Source: RUG721 sp040307385 (GTDB taxonomy: Bacteria; Actinomycetota; Coriobacteriia; Coriobacteriales; Atopobiaceae). From it: 64,000 nucleotides of DNA. Below, in pieces: positions 25,519 through 34,419 of the stretch; positions within the stretch are counted from its first letter, which is position 1; every line of letters begins with the position of its first letter. A program made the translations under genes and the position numbers. Under the pieces are notes generated by a model that had not been told where the DNA came from, ran no database searches, and saw nothing but the letters and a program-made list of their open reading frames with translations. The stretch lies in contig JAWRJQ010000014.1 of NCBI GenBank assembly GCA_040307385.1, positions 1 through 64,000 on the forward strand, given 5' to 3'.

Positions 25519-26528
25519 AACGCATCTCCATCATAGGCGCGGGTTCCTGGGGCACGGGCATGACCGCGCTCGTGGCTCCGCGTGCGGATCGCGTGTGCCT
25601 GTGGGCGCGCGAGAGCGAGATCGCCCAGAGCATCACCGCGGAGCATCGCAACCCCGTCTACCTCAACGATTGCCAGCTGGCGCACAATGTGGTCGCAACC
25701 ACGTCGATGGAGGAGGCCGTGCGCGATGCCGATGCCATCATCCTGGCATCCCCCTCCGCCTACCTGCGCTCCACCGTGCATGAGCTGGCCCCGCATACCC
25801 ATGCGGACACGCCCGTGCTCGTGCTCACCAAGGGCATCGAGACGGCCTCGCATAAGCTCATGCACGAGATCGTCGCCGAGGAGCTCGGCTGTCCCGAGCG
25901 CATCGCCGTGCTCGCGGGGCCCAACCATGCCGAGGAGATCATGCGCGGGGCCGTTTCCGCATGCGTTATCGCGTCCGAGAACCCCGAGATCGCACGTTTC
26001 TTCCAGAGCATGCTCTCTTCGCCCGTCTTCAGGGCGTACACGTCCAACGACATGGTGGGCGTCGAGGTATGCAGCGCCGTCAAGAACGTCATCGCCATCG
26101 CCTGCGGCATCGCGGCGGGCACGGGGGCGGGCGACAATACGCTCGCAGCGCTCATGACGCGCGGCCTCGCCGAGATCGGGCGCATGGTTTCGGCGCTCAG
26201 CGGCAACCCGCTCACCGCCATGGGCCTCGCCGGCATGGGCGACCTCGTGGTCACCTGCTCGTCGCATCACTCGCGTAACCGCACCTTCGGCGAGGCGCTC
26301 GTGGCGGGCGAAACCCTCGATCAGTATCAGGAGCGCACCCGCATGGTGGTCGAAGGCGCGTGCGCGTGCACGAGCATCTGCGAGCTCGCCGACATCCATC
26401 ATGTCGAGGTACCCATCTCGCGCGTCGTCTTCGATGTGCTCTATCGGGGGCTTTCCGTCGATGGAGCCATCGATTCCCTCCTCGGGCGCGATCCCAACGA
26501 GGAGTTCTACGGATATGCGACGAACTAG
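25515..26528 (+). CDS. gpsA: glycerol-3-phosphate dehydrogenase [NAD(P)+]
   Basis: Reduces dihydroxyacetone phosphate to sn-glycerol 3-phosphate for phospholipids. The Rossmann loop SIIGAGSWGTGMTAL opens the protein; SPSAYLRSTV, TKGIE and AGPNHAEEI follow, with the catalytic Lys in AVKNVIAIACG and the C-terminal GMGDLVVTCSSHHSRNR. ATG 25515 sits in the plsY stop (ATGA overlap) with aaggagg upstream. Length is 337 aa, standard. The longer frame starting at 25143 is a shadow of plsY. Confidence 0.96.
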   Translation: MKRISIIGAGSWGTGMTALVAPRADRVCLWARESEIAQSITAEHRNPVYLNDCQLAHNVVATTSMEEAVRDADAIILASPSAYLRSTVHELAPHTHADTPVLVLTKGIETASHKLMHEIVAEELGCPERIAVLAGPNHAEEIMRGAVSACVIASENPEIARFFQSMLSSPVFRAYTSNDMVGVEVCSAVKNVIAIACGIAAGTGAGDNTLAALMTRGLAEIGRMVSALSGNPLTAMGLAGMGDLVVTCSSHHSRNRTFGEALVAGETLDQYQERTRMVVEGACACTSICELADIHHVEVPISRVVFDVLYRGLSVDGAIDSLLGRDPNEEFYGYATN

Positions 26529-26543
26529 AGGCGAGGTACATCA

Positions 26544-27206
26544 ATGACGAGATCCGCACGCATCGTTCCATCGCTGTTGTCTGCCGACTTCCTGCATCTT
26601 GAACGCGAGCTCGAGGACGTGCGGCAGGCCGATCTTCTGCACTACGATGTCATGGACGGGCACTTCGTTCCCAACCTGTCGTTCGGCCCGGGAATCCTGA
26701 AGCAGGTCAAGGCGGCAACGTCGCTTCCCATCGACACGCATCTCATGGTGACCAATCCCGAGGACGTGGCCGATGCCTACATCGATGCGGGATCAGACAT
26801 CCTCACCTTCCACGTCGAGGCGAGCGCAGACCCCGCCGCGCTCATCGCCCGCATCCGCGCCCGCGGCGTGTCCGCCGGCATCTCGCTCAGCCCCGACACG
26901 CCCGCCGAGGCGGTCCTCCCGTTCCTAGCTTCCGTCGATCTCGTGCTCATCATGACCGTCTACCCCGGTTTCGGCGGCCAGACGTTCATCGATGCCATGC
27001 TTGCCAAGATCGAGGCTGTGAGCGGTGCATGCGCCTCCCTCGGCACCGACCTCCTGATCGAGGTCGATGGCGGAATCGATGCCCGCACGATCAGGCGCGC
27101 CGCGCAGGCGGGCGCCAACACCTTCGTCGCCGGGAGCACCATCTTCGGAGCTGCCGATAAGGGCGCCGCCATAGCCGAGCTCAGACGCAGCGCCGAGGAG
27201 GTCTGA
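26544..27206 (+). CDS. rpe: ribulose-phosphate 3-epimerase
   Basis: Interconverts ribulose 5-phosphate and xylulose 5-phosphate in the pentose phosphate pathway. The TIM-barrel signatures are clear: PSLLSADFLHLERELEDV, HYDVMDGHFVPNLSFGP with metal ligands, DTHLMVTNPE, IMTVYPGFGGQTFI and EVDGGIDARTI. Length is 220 aa. It lies 15 bases after gpsA, preceded by gaggtac, and three bases before the cysteine desulfurase gene. Nothing unusual is seen. Confidence 0.95.
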   Translation: MTRSARIVPSLLSADFLHLERELEDVRQADLLHYDVMDGHFVPNLSFGPGILKQVKAATSLPIDTHLMVTNPEDVADAYIDAGSDILTFHVEASADPAALIARIRARGVSAGISLSPDTPAEAVLPFLASVDLVLIMTVYPGFGGQTFIDAMLAKIEAVSGACASLGTDLLIEVDGGIDARTIRRAAQAGANTFVAGSTIFGAADKGAAIAELRRSAEEV

Positions 27207-27209
27207 CCG

Positions 27210-28370
27210 GTGCCGTTCTATTTTGATCATGCCGCTTCATCGCCGCTTCGCCCCGAAGCCGCCCGCGCATTCGAGGCGTATGCCGCCTCATCGTATGCGG
27301 GCGCCAACCCCAACGCGCTCCATACGCCGGGCCGTGCGGCGGCGCTCGCCCTTGAGAGCGCGCGAAAAGATATCGCGCACGTGCTCGGGCCTCAGGTGCG
27401 CCCGTCCGAGATCGTCTTCACGTCGGGCGGCACCGAGGGAGACAACCTCGCCGTGTTCGGCCTTGCCGAGGCCGTGCGCGAGCGCAGCCCCCGGAGAAAC
27501 GCCGTCGTGCTCTCCGCAATCGAGCACGAAGCGGTGCTCTCATGTGCTCCCGAGCTGCGCAAGCGCGGCTTCGAGGTGCGTATCGTGCCGCCCACGCGGG
27601 CCGGCGTCATCGAGCCGGCTGCCGTGGAAGAGCTGCTCGACGAGCGCTGCGCCCTCGTGTCCATCATGAGCGCCAACAATGAGACGGGCATCCTGCAGCC
27701 CATCGTGGAGCTTGCGGCAGCCGCCCATGCGGCGGGCGCGCTCTTCCACACCGATGCCGTCCAAGCGTTCGCCCGCGTTCGCGTGCACCCTTCGAACGTC
27801 GATGCCCTCACCATAACCGGCCATAAGGTGGGCGGACCTGTGGGCATAGGGGCGCTCTTCCTCAAAACAGGGGTGCGGCTCACGCCCGCGTTGCACGGCG
27901 GGGGGCAGGAGCGCGCCTTGAGGCCCGGCACCCAGAACGTTGCGGGGGCGCTGGCCTTCGCCGCAGCTGCCCGGGCATGCGCCGCCGCCCATGACGCGCA
28001 TGCGCCGGCGATCCGCGCACGCGCCGAGCGGCTCGTCTCCGCCCTCGTCGCTGCCGATGCGGGCATCTATCCCACGGTCGATGCATCTTTCGGCGCGGAG
28101 CGCCTTCCCGGAACGGTGCACGTCTTCGCACGCGGCATCGAAGCCGGCTCCGTGCTGCTCAAGCTCGATGCGGCGGGGTTCGCCATCTCGTCGGGTTCGG
28201 CCTGCTCGGCCTCGTCGCCCGAGGCGAGCCATGTGCTCAGCGCCATGGGCTTGCCGCGCGAGGATTCTCTCGGGGCGCTGCGTATCTCGTTCGACGAACG
28301 CGTGACGGATGACGCACTCGATGCGCTCGCATCCGCCCTCATAACCTGTGTCCGCGACCTGAGACGATAA
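27210..28370 (+). CDS. cysteine desulfurase (NifS/IscS family)
   Basis: PLP enzyme that takes sulfur from cysteine for Fe-S clusters, tRNA thiolation or cofactors. FDHAASSPLRPEA opens the protein, TSGGTEGDNLA is the phosphate-binding block, HTDAVQAF precedes the PLP lysine in TGHKVGGPVGIGAL, and the persulfide cysteine lies in SSGSACSASSP. GTG start at 27210 follows gaggaggtctgacc. Length is 386 aa, like NifS/IscS group I. No iscU or mnmA lies next to it here, so the client pathway is unknown. Confidence 0.93.
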   Translation: MPFYFDHAASSPLRPEAARAFEAYAASSYAGANPNALHTPGRAAALALESARKDIAHVLGPQVRPSEIVFTSGGTEGDNLAVFGLAEAVRERSPRRNAVVLSAIEHEAVLSCAPELRKRGFEVRIVPPTRAGVIEPAAVEELLDERCALVSIMSANNETGILQPIVELAAAAHAAGALFHTDAVQAFARVRVHPSNVDALTITGHKVGGPVGIGALFLKTGVRLTPALHGGGQERALRPGTQNVAGALAFAAAARACAAAHDAHAPAIRARAERLVSALVAADAGIYPTVDASFGAERLPGTVHVFARGIEAGSVLLKLDAAGFAISSGSACSASSPEASHVLSAMGLPREDSLGALRISFDERVTDDALDALASALITCVRDLRR

Positions 28371-28379
28371 GGTGAGACC

Positions 28380-29096
28380 ATGAACGAAGAAGCCGAAGCC
28401 CTGCTCAAGCTCCAAGAGATCGATCTTGCGCTCATGCGTGCGGAAGCTCAGCTCAAGGCCATGCCGCAGACGGAGAAGCTCATCACGGTGGAGCAGGCTA
28501 AGAAGAAGCTCTCGCTGGAGCTCAAGCGCATCATCGGCATGCGCAAGGATATCGAGATCGACATCGCCGACATCCAGGGCCAGCATGAGAGGTATATGCA
28601 GGACCGCGCCGACGCGAAGGCCTCGATCGATGAATCGGGACATACCTACAAGGAGATCCAGGCGCTCGATGCCCGGCTCTCGCTCATCGCCAAACAGCTC
28701 GAGAAGCTCGAATACAAGCTCGGACCGCTGCTCGATAAGCTCGAGCAGGCCACGTCGGCCGAGGACAAGCTCAACGCCATCTCGATGCGGCTCAACGCCG
28801 AGGAGGAAGCCCTGCGCTCATCGTTCGCGCAGGACACCGTGCAGATACGCAGCTCGATCGAGGCGCTGCATGCGGACCGCGCCGATACCGTCGCCCGCGT
28901 GTCCGACGAGGTGTGCAGCGCGTATGCGGCTGCGCAGAAGCGCTTCTCGGGGCTCGCCGTGGAGCGCTTGAAGGGCAACGTGCCGAGCACCTGCCGCGTC
29001 AAGCTCCAGGGCGATGCATATCGAGAGCTCGTGCGCGGACCGTCCATCACCACCTGTCCGTACTGCCATCGCATGCTCGTCGTCGAGGAGCTCTGA
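28380..29096 (+). CDS. coiled-coil zinc-ribbon protein
   Basis: A 238-aa protein consisting mainly of a long antiparallel coiled coil (about residues 5-170, many Leu/Lys/Glu heptads) followed by a C-terminal zinc-ribbon-like part with STCRVKL and TTCPYCHRML. This matches the C4-type zinc ribbon family (DUF164) found widely in actinobacteria and chlamydiae (CdsZ-like); its molecular role is not settled. It lies between the desulfurase and coaBC, nine bases after the former and one base before the latter, so it is in an operon with them. Confidence 0.82.
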   Translation: MNEEAEALLKLQEIDLALMRAEAQLKAMPQTEKLITVEQAKKKLSLELKRIIGMRKDIEIDIADIQGQHERYMQDRADAKASIDESGHTYKEIQALDARLSLIAKQLEKLEYKLGPLLDKLEQATSAEDKLNAISMRLNAEEEALRSSFAQDTVQIRSSIEALHADRADTVARVSDEVCSAYAAAQKRFSGLAVERLKGNVPSTCRVKLQGDAYRELVRGPSITTCPYCHRMLVVEEL

Positions 29097-29097
29097 T

Positions 29098-30291
29098 ATG
29101 GGGAGGCGCGTGCTCGTTGCCGTCAGCGGCGGCATAGCCGCCTACAAGGCGTGCGACGTCGTCAGACGCCTGCAGGACGTCGGCTGCGACGTACGCGTCT
29201 GCATGACCGAGCATGCCTGCTCCTTCGTGGGTCCCATCACCTTCGAGGCGCTTTCGCATCACCCGGTGCTCACCGACCTCTTTGCGTTTCCCGAGTCGCC
29301 CAATCCGCATGTCATGCTCGCATCCTGGGCCGATCTCTGCCTCGTGTGCCCTGCGACGGCCGACGTCATGGCCAAGGTCGCTTCGGGCATCGCCGATGAT
29401 TGCGTGACCGCCGCCATCCTCGCCGCACGTGCGCCCGTGCTCTTCGCACCTGCGATGAACGTCCATATGTGGCGCAACACGGCAACCCAAGACAACGTGC
29501 GCCTGCTCGAACAGCGCGGCTGCGGCCTCGTCATGCCCGCGCGTGGGTTGCTCGCCTGCGGCGATGTGGGCGAGGGCAAGCTCGCCGACGTTGCGGAGAT
29601 CGTCGATGCCGTCGTGGCGAAGCTGAGGATCGTCCGCGACTTCGCGGGCCTGCGCCTTCTGATCAACGCCGGACCCACCCATGAGGCCATCGACGCGGTG
29701 CGCTACATCGCCAACGCGTCGTCGGGCAAGATGGGGTTCTCTCTCGCCGAGGCCGCGCTCGAGCGAGGTGCCGAGGTCACGCTCGTCGCCGGCCCCTGCG
29801 CCCTGGCCACGCCCGAGGGGGCCGAACGCATCGACGTGGTGAGTGCCGCCGAGATGCACGACGCCTGCATCGCCGCCTTTTCGCACTGCGATGCAGCGAT
29901 CTGCGCGGCTGCGGTGGCGGATTACACCCCCAAGGCACCTGCCGACCATAAGCTCAAGAAGTCCGTCGAGCGCCTCGAGTTCATCGAGCTCGTGGAGACC
30001 GACGACATCCTCGCCGAGCTCTGCCGCCTTAAAGGCGAGCGCGTCGTGTGCGGATTCGCTGCCGAGACGGGCGATGCCATCGCCTATGCGCAGGCCAAGC
30101 GCGAGCGCAAGGGCGCCGATATGATGGTCGCCAACGACGTCTCGCGTGCCGAGTCCGCGTTCGGCTCGGACACCAACCGCATCGCCCTGGTCACCGCCGC
30201 CGGCGTGGAGGAGCTTGACACGATGCCCAAGCTCGAGGCCGCGCACGCCATCTTGGATCGTCTCGCACGCCTTCTTGCGGAGCGCGCATGA
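29098..30291 (+). CDS. coaBC: bifunctional CoaBC (PPC decarboxylase / PPC synthetase)
   Basis: Two consecutive steps of coenzyme A synthesis. The N-terminal flavin-dependent CoaC decarboxylase has GGIAAYKACDVVRRL, the PXMNXXMW block PAMNVHMW and the substrate flap ACGDVGEGKL. The C-terminal CoaB part begins near residue 185 with NAGPTHEAIDAVRYIAN and contains SSGKMG and KLKKSVERLEF. Length is 397 aa. ATG 29098 lies one base after the zinc-ribbon gene stop. The stop overlaps the nfo start. Confidence 0.95.
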   Translation: MGRRVLVAVSGGIAAYKACDVVRRLQDVGCDVRVCMTEHACSFVGPITFEALSHHPVLTDLFAFPESPNPHVMLASWADLCLVCPATADVMAKVASGIADDCVTAAILAARAPVLFAPAMNVHMWRNTATQDNVRLLEQRGCGLVMPARGLLACGDVGEGKLADVAEIVDAVVAKLRIVRDFAGLRLLINAGPTHEAIDAVRYIANASSGKMGFSLAEAALERGAEVTLVAGPCALATPEGAERIDVVSAAEMHDACIAAFSHCDAAICAAAVADYTPKAPADHKLKKSVERLEFIELVETDDILAELCRLKGERVVCGFAAETGDAIAYAQAKRERKGADMMVANDVSRAESAFGSDTNRIALVTAAGVEELDTMPKLEAAHAILDRLARLLAERA

Positions 30292-31136
30292 TGGGACGGG
30301 AGCTGTTCGTCGGCTGCCATCTGTCCACGACGGGTGGATTCACCGCGATGGGGGAGACGGCGCTTTCGCTGGGAGCCACCACCTTCGCGTTCTTCACGCG
30401 CAACCCGCGCGGCGGCAATGCGAAGCGCATCGATCCCGACGATGCGGCGGGCCTGCGCGCGCTCATATCCGCGCATGGCTTCGGACCTCTCGTCGCCCAT
30501 GCGCCCTATACCTTGAACCTCTGCTCCGCCGCACCCGAGGTCATCGGCTTCGCGCGCCGTTCCATGGCCGACGACCTCGCCCGCATGGAACACCTTCCGG
30601 GCAACTACTATAATTTCCATCCCGGATCCCATGTGGGACAGGGCGCCGACGAAGGCATCCGCCTCATCGTCGAGGGCTTGAACGGGGTCCTCGATCCCGG
30701 GCAATCCACCGTCGTGCTGCTCGAAACCATGGCGGGCAAGGGATCGGAGGTGGGCCGCACCTTCGAGGAACTCGCCCGCATCATCGACGGCGTGCATGCC
30801 GACCAGCTGCTGGGCGTTTGCCTCGACACCTGCCACGTGTGGGATGGCGGATACGACGTGCGCGAGCGCCTCGACGAGGTGCTCGACGAGTTCGATCGCA
30901 TCATCGGTCTGGGCAGGTTGCGCGCCCTGCATCTCAACGATTCCAAGAACGCGCTCGGATCGCATAAGGACCGCCATGAGCGGATCGGGCAGGGTGCGCT
31001 CGGCATTGAGACCTTCGAGGCCGTGGTGCGCGATCCGCGTCTGCGCACCCTCCCCATGATCCTCGAGACGCCCAGCGACCTCTCCGGGTATGCGGCGGAG
31101 ATCGCCCTGCTCAAAAACCTTGCAGGGGAGGCGTAG
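30288..31136 (+). CDS. nfo: endonuclease IV
   Basis: Class II AP endonuclease of base excision repair. The 282-aa TIM barrel has zinc-binding blocks VGCHLSTTGGF, HPGSHVGQG, LLETMAGKGSEVG, CLDTCHVWDGGYD and LHLNDSKNALGSHKDRHE, all with the expected His, Asp and Glu ligands. The start overlaps the coaBC stop (ATGATG), and an in-frame second ATG at 30291 is equally possible. The gene is followed three bases later by an ABC-F gene. Confidence 0.95.
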   Translation: MMGRELFVGCHLSTTGGFTAMGETALSLGATTFAFFTRNPRGGNAKRIDPDDAAGLRALISAHGFGPLVAHAPYTLNLCSAAPEVIGFARRSMADDLARMEHLPGNYYNFHPGSHVGQGADEGIRLIVEGLNGVLDPGQSTVVLLETMAGKGSEVGRTFEELARIIDGVHADQLLGVCLDTCHVWDGGYDVRERLDEVLDEFDRIIGLGRLRALHLNDSKNALGSHKDRHERIGQGALGIETFEAVVRDPRLRTLPMILETPSDLSGYAAEIALLKNLAGEA

Positions 31137-31139
31137 ACG

Positions 31140-32921
31140 ATGGGCATTCTGATCGGGCTCGACAGGATCGGGCACGAGTGGCCTGGCAAGCAGGTGCTCT
31201 CGGACGTCACCCTCGGTATCCGCGAGGGCGATCGCGTGGGCCTCGTAGGCGCCAACGGCGACGGCAAGTCCACGCTCCTCTCGATCATCGCCCGCGACGT
31301 GGAGGCCGATTCCGGGGCCGTGACCTGGCGCAACAACATCTCGGTGGGGTTCATCGGGCAGTCGGACCGGCTTGCAGACGATGACATGGTGAAACGTGCG
31401 GTGCTGGGAGATACGCCCGAATACGAGTGGGCCTCCGATAGCCGCATCCGCTCGATCGTCTCCGAGCTGCTGGAAGGCATTCCCTTCGATGCTCACGTGG
31501 GAACGCTCTCGGGCGGCGAGCGGAGACGGTGCGATCTCGCGCGCGTGCTCATCGGTTCCTGGGATGTGCTGCTGCTCGACGAGCCCACCAACCATCTCGA
31601 CATGCATGCCATCGCCTGGCTCGCCGCGCACCTGAAAGCGCGCTGGCCGGAAGGGGAGGGCGCGCTTCTCGTGGTGACCCACGACCGGTGGTTCCTCGAC
31701 GAGGTGTGCCTGAACATGTGGGAGGTGCACGGCAGGAGGGTCGATCCCTTCGAGGGCGGCTACTCCGCCTACATCCAGCAGCGCGTGGAGCGCGACCGCA
31801 TCGCCGCAACCATGGAGGAACGGCGTCAGAACACGCTGCGCAAGGAACTCAACTGGCTCGCGCACGGCGCGAAGGCGCGCACGTCCAAGTCGAAGTTCCG
31901 CATCGACGCCGCGCGGGCCCTGCTCGCCGAGGATCCGCCCGTACGCAACAGCGTGGAGCTCAAGCGGCTCGCCGTCTCGCGTCTGGGCAAGCAGGTCATC
32001 GAGCTCGAGGGGGTGAGCCTGCTGTTCGGCGGGCGCACGGTGCTCTCGAACATCTCCTGGATCGTGGGGCCCGGCGATCGCGTTTCGATCCTCGGGGCGA
32101 ACGGCGTGGGCAAGACGAGCCTGCTGCGCATCATGACGGGGTTGCTCGCGCCGAGCAGCGGGGCTGTCAGAATCGGTAAATCCGTCAAATTCGGCTGGCT
32201 CTCCCAGCAGCTCGACGGCCTTGCGGACAAGGGCGATTGGCGCGTGCTCGAACTGCTCGCACGCTACAAGCAGAACCTTATGGTGGAGGGCAGGCCCACA
32301 TCGCCCACGAAGCTGCTCGAGCGGCTGGGGTTCGACGCGGGCGATATGTCCACGCGCATCGCCGACCTCTCCGGTGGCCAGAAGCGCCGCCTCGCGCTGC
32401 TGTGCGTCCTCATCGACGAGCCCAACGTGCTCGTGCTCGATGAACCGGGCAACGATCTCGATACCGACATGCTCGCCGAGCTTGAATCGCTTCTCGACTC
32501 ATGGCCCGGCACGCTGCTGCTCGTCACGCACGATCGATACCTCGCGGAACGCATCGCCGACAACCAGTATGCGCTCATCGATGGAGCGCTTCGCCACGTG
32601 CCCGGCGGCGTTGAGGAATACCTGCGTCTGCTCGACGCGAAGCCCGCGTCCGCCCCGCCCGCCGCTGCGTCGGATGGCACGGCAGCTTCGCAGGGCAGAA
32701 GCTCCAATGCGGAGCGCCGTGACAACAAGCGCCGTCTCGATGCCATAGAGCGCAAGCTCGAGAAGATCAGGCAGGAGCCGCAACGCCTTGCAGATGAGCT
32801 CGGCGCCATCGATCCCACCGATTTCGCGGCGCTTCTCGCCAAGCAGGAGGAGATCGACGCTGCGCGCCGCAGTATCGACGAGCTCGAAAGCGCGTGGCTC
32901 GAGCTCATCGATCTGGTGTAA
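31140..32921 (+). CDS. ABC-F family ATPase, second copy
   Basis: A 593-aa twin ATPase lacking membrane segments. Walker A motifs GANGDGKSTLLS and GANGVGKTSLLR, signatures LSGGERRRCDLAR and LSGGQKRRLALL, and Walker B LLLDEPTNHLD and LVLDEPGNDLD are present. The second Walker B has GN in place of the usual TN of ABC-F proteins. The linker contains WLAHGAKARTSKSKFRIDAA, typical of the Uup group, and the C-terminal end is a short coiled coil. It shares only overall layout with the ABC-F at 14533. It follows nfo directly. A role in ribosome maintenance or DNA-linked Uup-like function is inferred. Confidence 0.88.
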   Translation: MGILIGLDRIGHEWPGKQVLSDVTLGIREGDRVGLVGANGDGKSTLLSIIARDVEADSGAVTWRNNISVGFIGQSDRLADDDMVKRAVLGDTPEYEWASDSRIRSIVSELLEGIPFDAHVGTLSGGERRRCDLARVLIGSWDVLLLDEPTNHLDMHAIAWLAAHLKARWPEGEGALLVVTHDRWFLDEVCLNMWEVHGRRVDPFEGGYSAYIQQRVERDRIAATMEERRQNTLRKELNWLAHGAKARTSKSKFRIDAARALLAEDPPVRNSVELKRLAVSRLGKQVIELEGVSLLFGGRTVLSNISWIVGPGDRVSILGANGVGKTSLLRIMTGLLAPSSGAVRIGKSVKFGWLSQQLDGLADKGDWRVLELLARYKQNLMVEGRPTSPTKLLERLGFDAGDMSTRIADLSGGQKRRLALLCVLIDEPNVLVLDEPGNDLDTDMLAELESLLDSWPGTLLLVTHDRYLAERIADNQYALIDGALRHVPGGVEEYLRLLDAKPASAPPAAASDGTAASQGRSSNAERRDNKRRLDAIERKLEKIRQEPQRLADELGAIDPTDFAALLAKQEEIDAARRSIDELESAWLELIDLV

Positions 32922-32964
32922 CCTACCATGGACGGCACGGAACCCGAGGAAGGGGCATGCGGGC

Positions 32965-34419
32965 ATGTACGACGTTGTGATCATCGGGGCGGGCGTGTCG
33001 GGCGCCGCCTGCGCGCGCGAGCTTTCCAAGCGCAAGCTCTCCATCTGCGTGCTCGAGCGGGATGAGGATGTCTGCTGCGGCACCTCCAAGGCTAACTCCG
33101 CCATCGTCCATGCGGGCTTCGACGCAGCCACCGGATCGCTTATGGCGCGGCTCAACGTGCGGGGCAGCACGCTCATGGGGCCGCTCTGCGCAGACCTCGG
33201 CGTCGATCTTCACAACATCGGATCGCTTGTCGTGTGCACCGACGAAAGCGGCATGCCCGCGCTCGAAGAGCTGCGCGACAGAGGTGCGGCGAACGGCGTG
33301 GAGGGGCTCGAGATCGTCTCGGGGGAGCGTCTCCACGCGCTTGAGCCCAACCTTGCCGACAGCGTGGTCGCAGCCCTGTGGGCGCCTTCGGCATCCATCG
33401 TCAACCCCTTCCAGCTCAACTGGGCGCTCGCCGAGAACGCGCTGGAGAACGGCGTCGCATTCCACTTCGATACCGAGGTCGTGGGCGTCGTTCGCGAGGA
33501 CGGCGCATGGAGCGTCCATACGCCGGGCGAGACCTTCCGCACGCGCTGCGTCATCAACGCTGCAGGCGTCTACGCCGATGTCATCCACAACATGGTCTCG
33601 CCCGACACGATGGATATCGTGCCGCGCCGGGGCCAGTATTTCGTGCTCGATACCTCGGCAGGGCGCCACGTGCGCCATACGGTCTTCCAGCTGCCCACCA
33701 AGCTCGGCAAGGGCGTGCTCGTCACGCCCACGACCGCCGGGAACCTGCTCGTGGGCCCCACGGCCGAGGACATCGACGATAGGGAAGGCACCGACACCAC
33801 CGCCGAGGGCATCCGGGAGCTTCTCGCCAAGGCGGCTTTGAGCGTGAAGGACATTCCCTTCCGCGAAACCATCACCTCGTTCTCGGGGCTGCGCGCCCAC
33901 CGCGCCGAGCACGACTTCCTGATCGGCGAGGCGGCGGGAGCGCCCGGCTTCATCGATTGCGCTGCCATCGAGTCGCCGGGGCTTTCCGCGGCGCCCGCCA
34001 TCGGCGAGATGGTCGCCGATATCGTGGATGGCATCCTCAAGCCCGCGCTGCGCGATGACTTCATCGCCACGCGTGCGGGCATACCGAACGTCGAGTGGAT
34101 CGGGGCGAAGGACTGGGAGGCGCTCATCGCCGAGGATCCCGCGTACGGCCGCGTTGTCTGCCGATGCCGTAAGGTCACCGAAGCGCAGATCGTCTCCGCC
34201 ATCCATCATCCGCTCGGCGCCCGCTCGCTCGACGGCGTCAAGCGTCGCACCGAGGCGTGCATGGGCCGCTGCCAGGCGGGGTTCTGCACGCCAAAGATCA
34301 TGGAGATCCTCGACCGCGAGCTCGCCGACCTCTCCTTCGACGGGATCACCAAGGCGGGCCCGGGATCGGAGCTGATCGTCGGGCGCGATAAGGAGCTGGA
34401 CGGAGGCGATCGCTCATGA
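32965..34419 (+). CDS. GlpA-like FAD oxidoreductase with BFD-type [2Fe-2S] domain
   Basis: A 484-aa DAO-fold flavoprotein. VVIIGAGVSGAACARELSKR is the FAD loop, SKANSAIVHAGFDA the GlpA-like substrate loop, and the C-terminal domain has CRCRKVTEAQIVSAI and CMGRCQAGFC, a four-cysteine BFD-like [2Fe-2S] site. Start ATG 32965 has gaggaagggg upstream. It is followed by overlapping flavoprotein and DUF1667 genes, a trio known in anaerobes and proposed as an alternative anaerobic glycerol-3-phosphate dehydrogenase. No glpK or glpF is nearby, so the substrate remains unproven. Confidence 0.87.
   Translation: MYDVVIIGAGVSGAACARELSKRKLSICVLERDEDVCCGTSKANSAIVHAGFDAATGSLMARLNVRGSTLMGPLCADLGVDLHNIGSLVVCTDESGMPALEELRDRGAANGVEGLEIVSGERLHALEPNLADSVVAALWAPSASIVNPFQLNWALAENALENGVAFHFDTEVVGVVREDGAWSVHTPGETFRTRCVINAAGVYADVIHNMVSPDTMDIVPRRGQYFVLDTSAGRHVRHTVFQLPTKLGKGVLVTPTTAGNLLVGPTAEDIDDREGTDTTAEGIRELLAKAALSVKDIPFRETITSFSGLRAHRAEHDFLIGEAAGAPGFIDCAAIESPGLSAAPAIGEMVADIVDGILKPALRDDFIATRAGIPNVEWIGAKDWEALIAEDPAYGRVVCRCRKVTEAQIVSAIHHPLGARSLDGVKRRTEACMGRCQAGFCTPKIMEILDRELADLSFDGITKAGPGSELIVGRDKELDGGDRS

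Noticed and set aside
31140..32921. Duplicate of the ABC-F at 14533
   Set aside because: The two share only family motifs; linker, length and C terminus differ, so they are separate subfamilies rather than a recent duplication.
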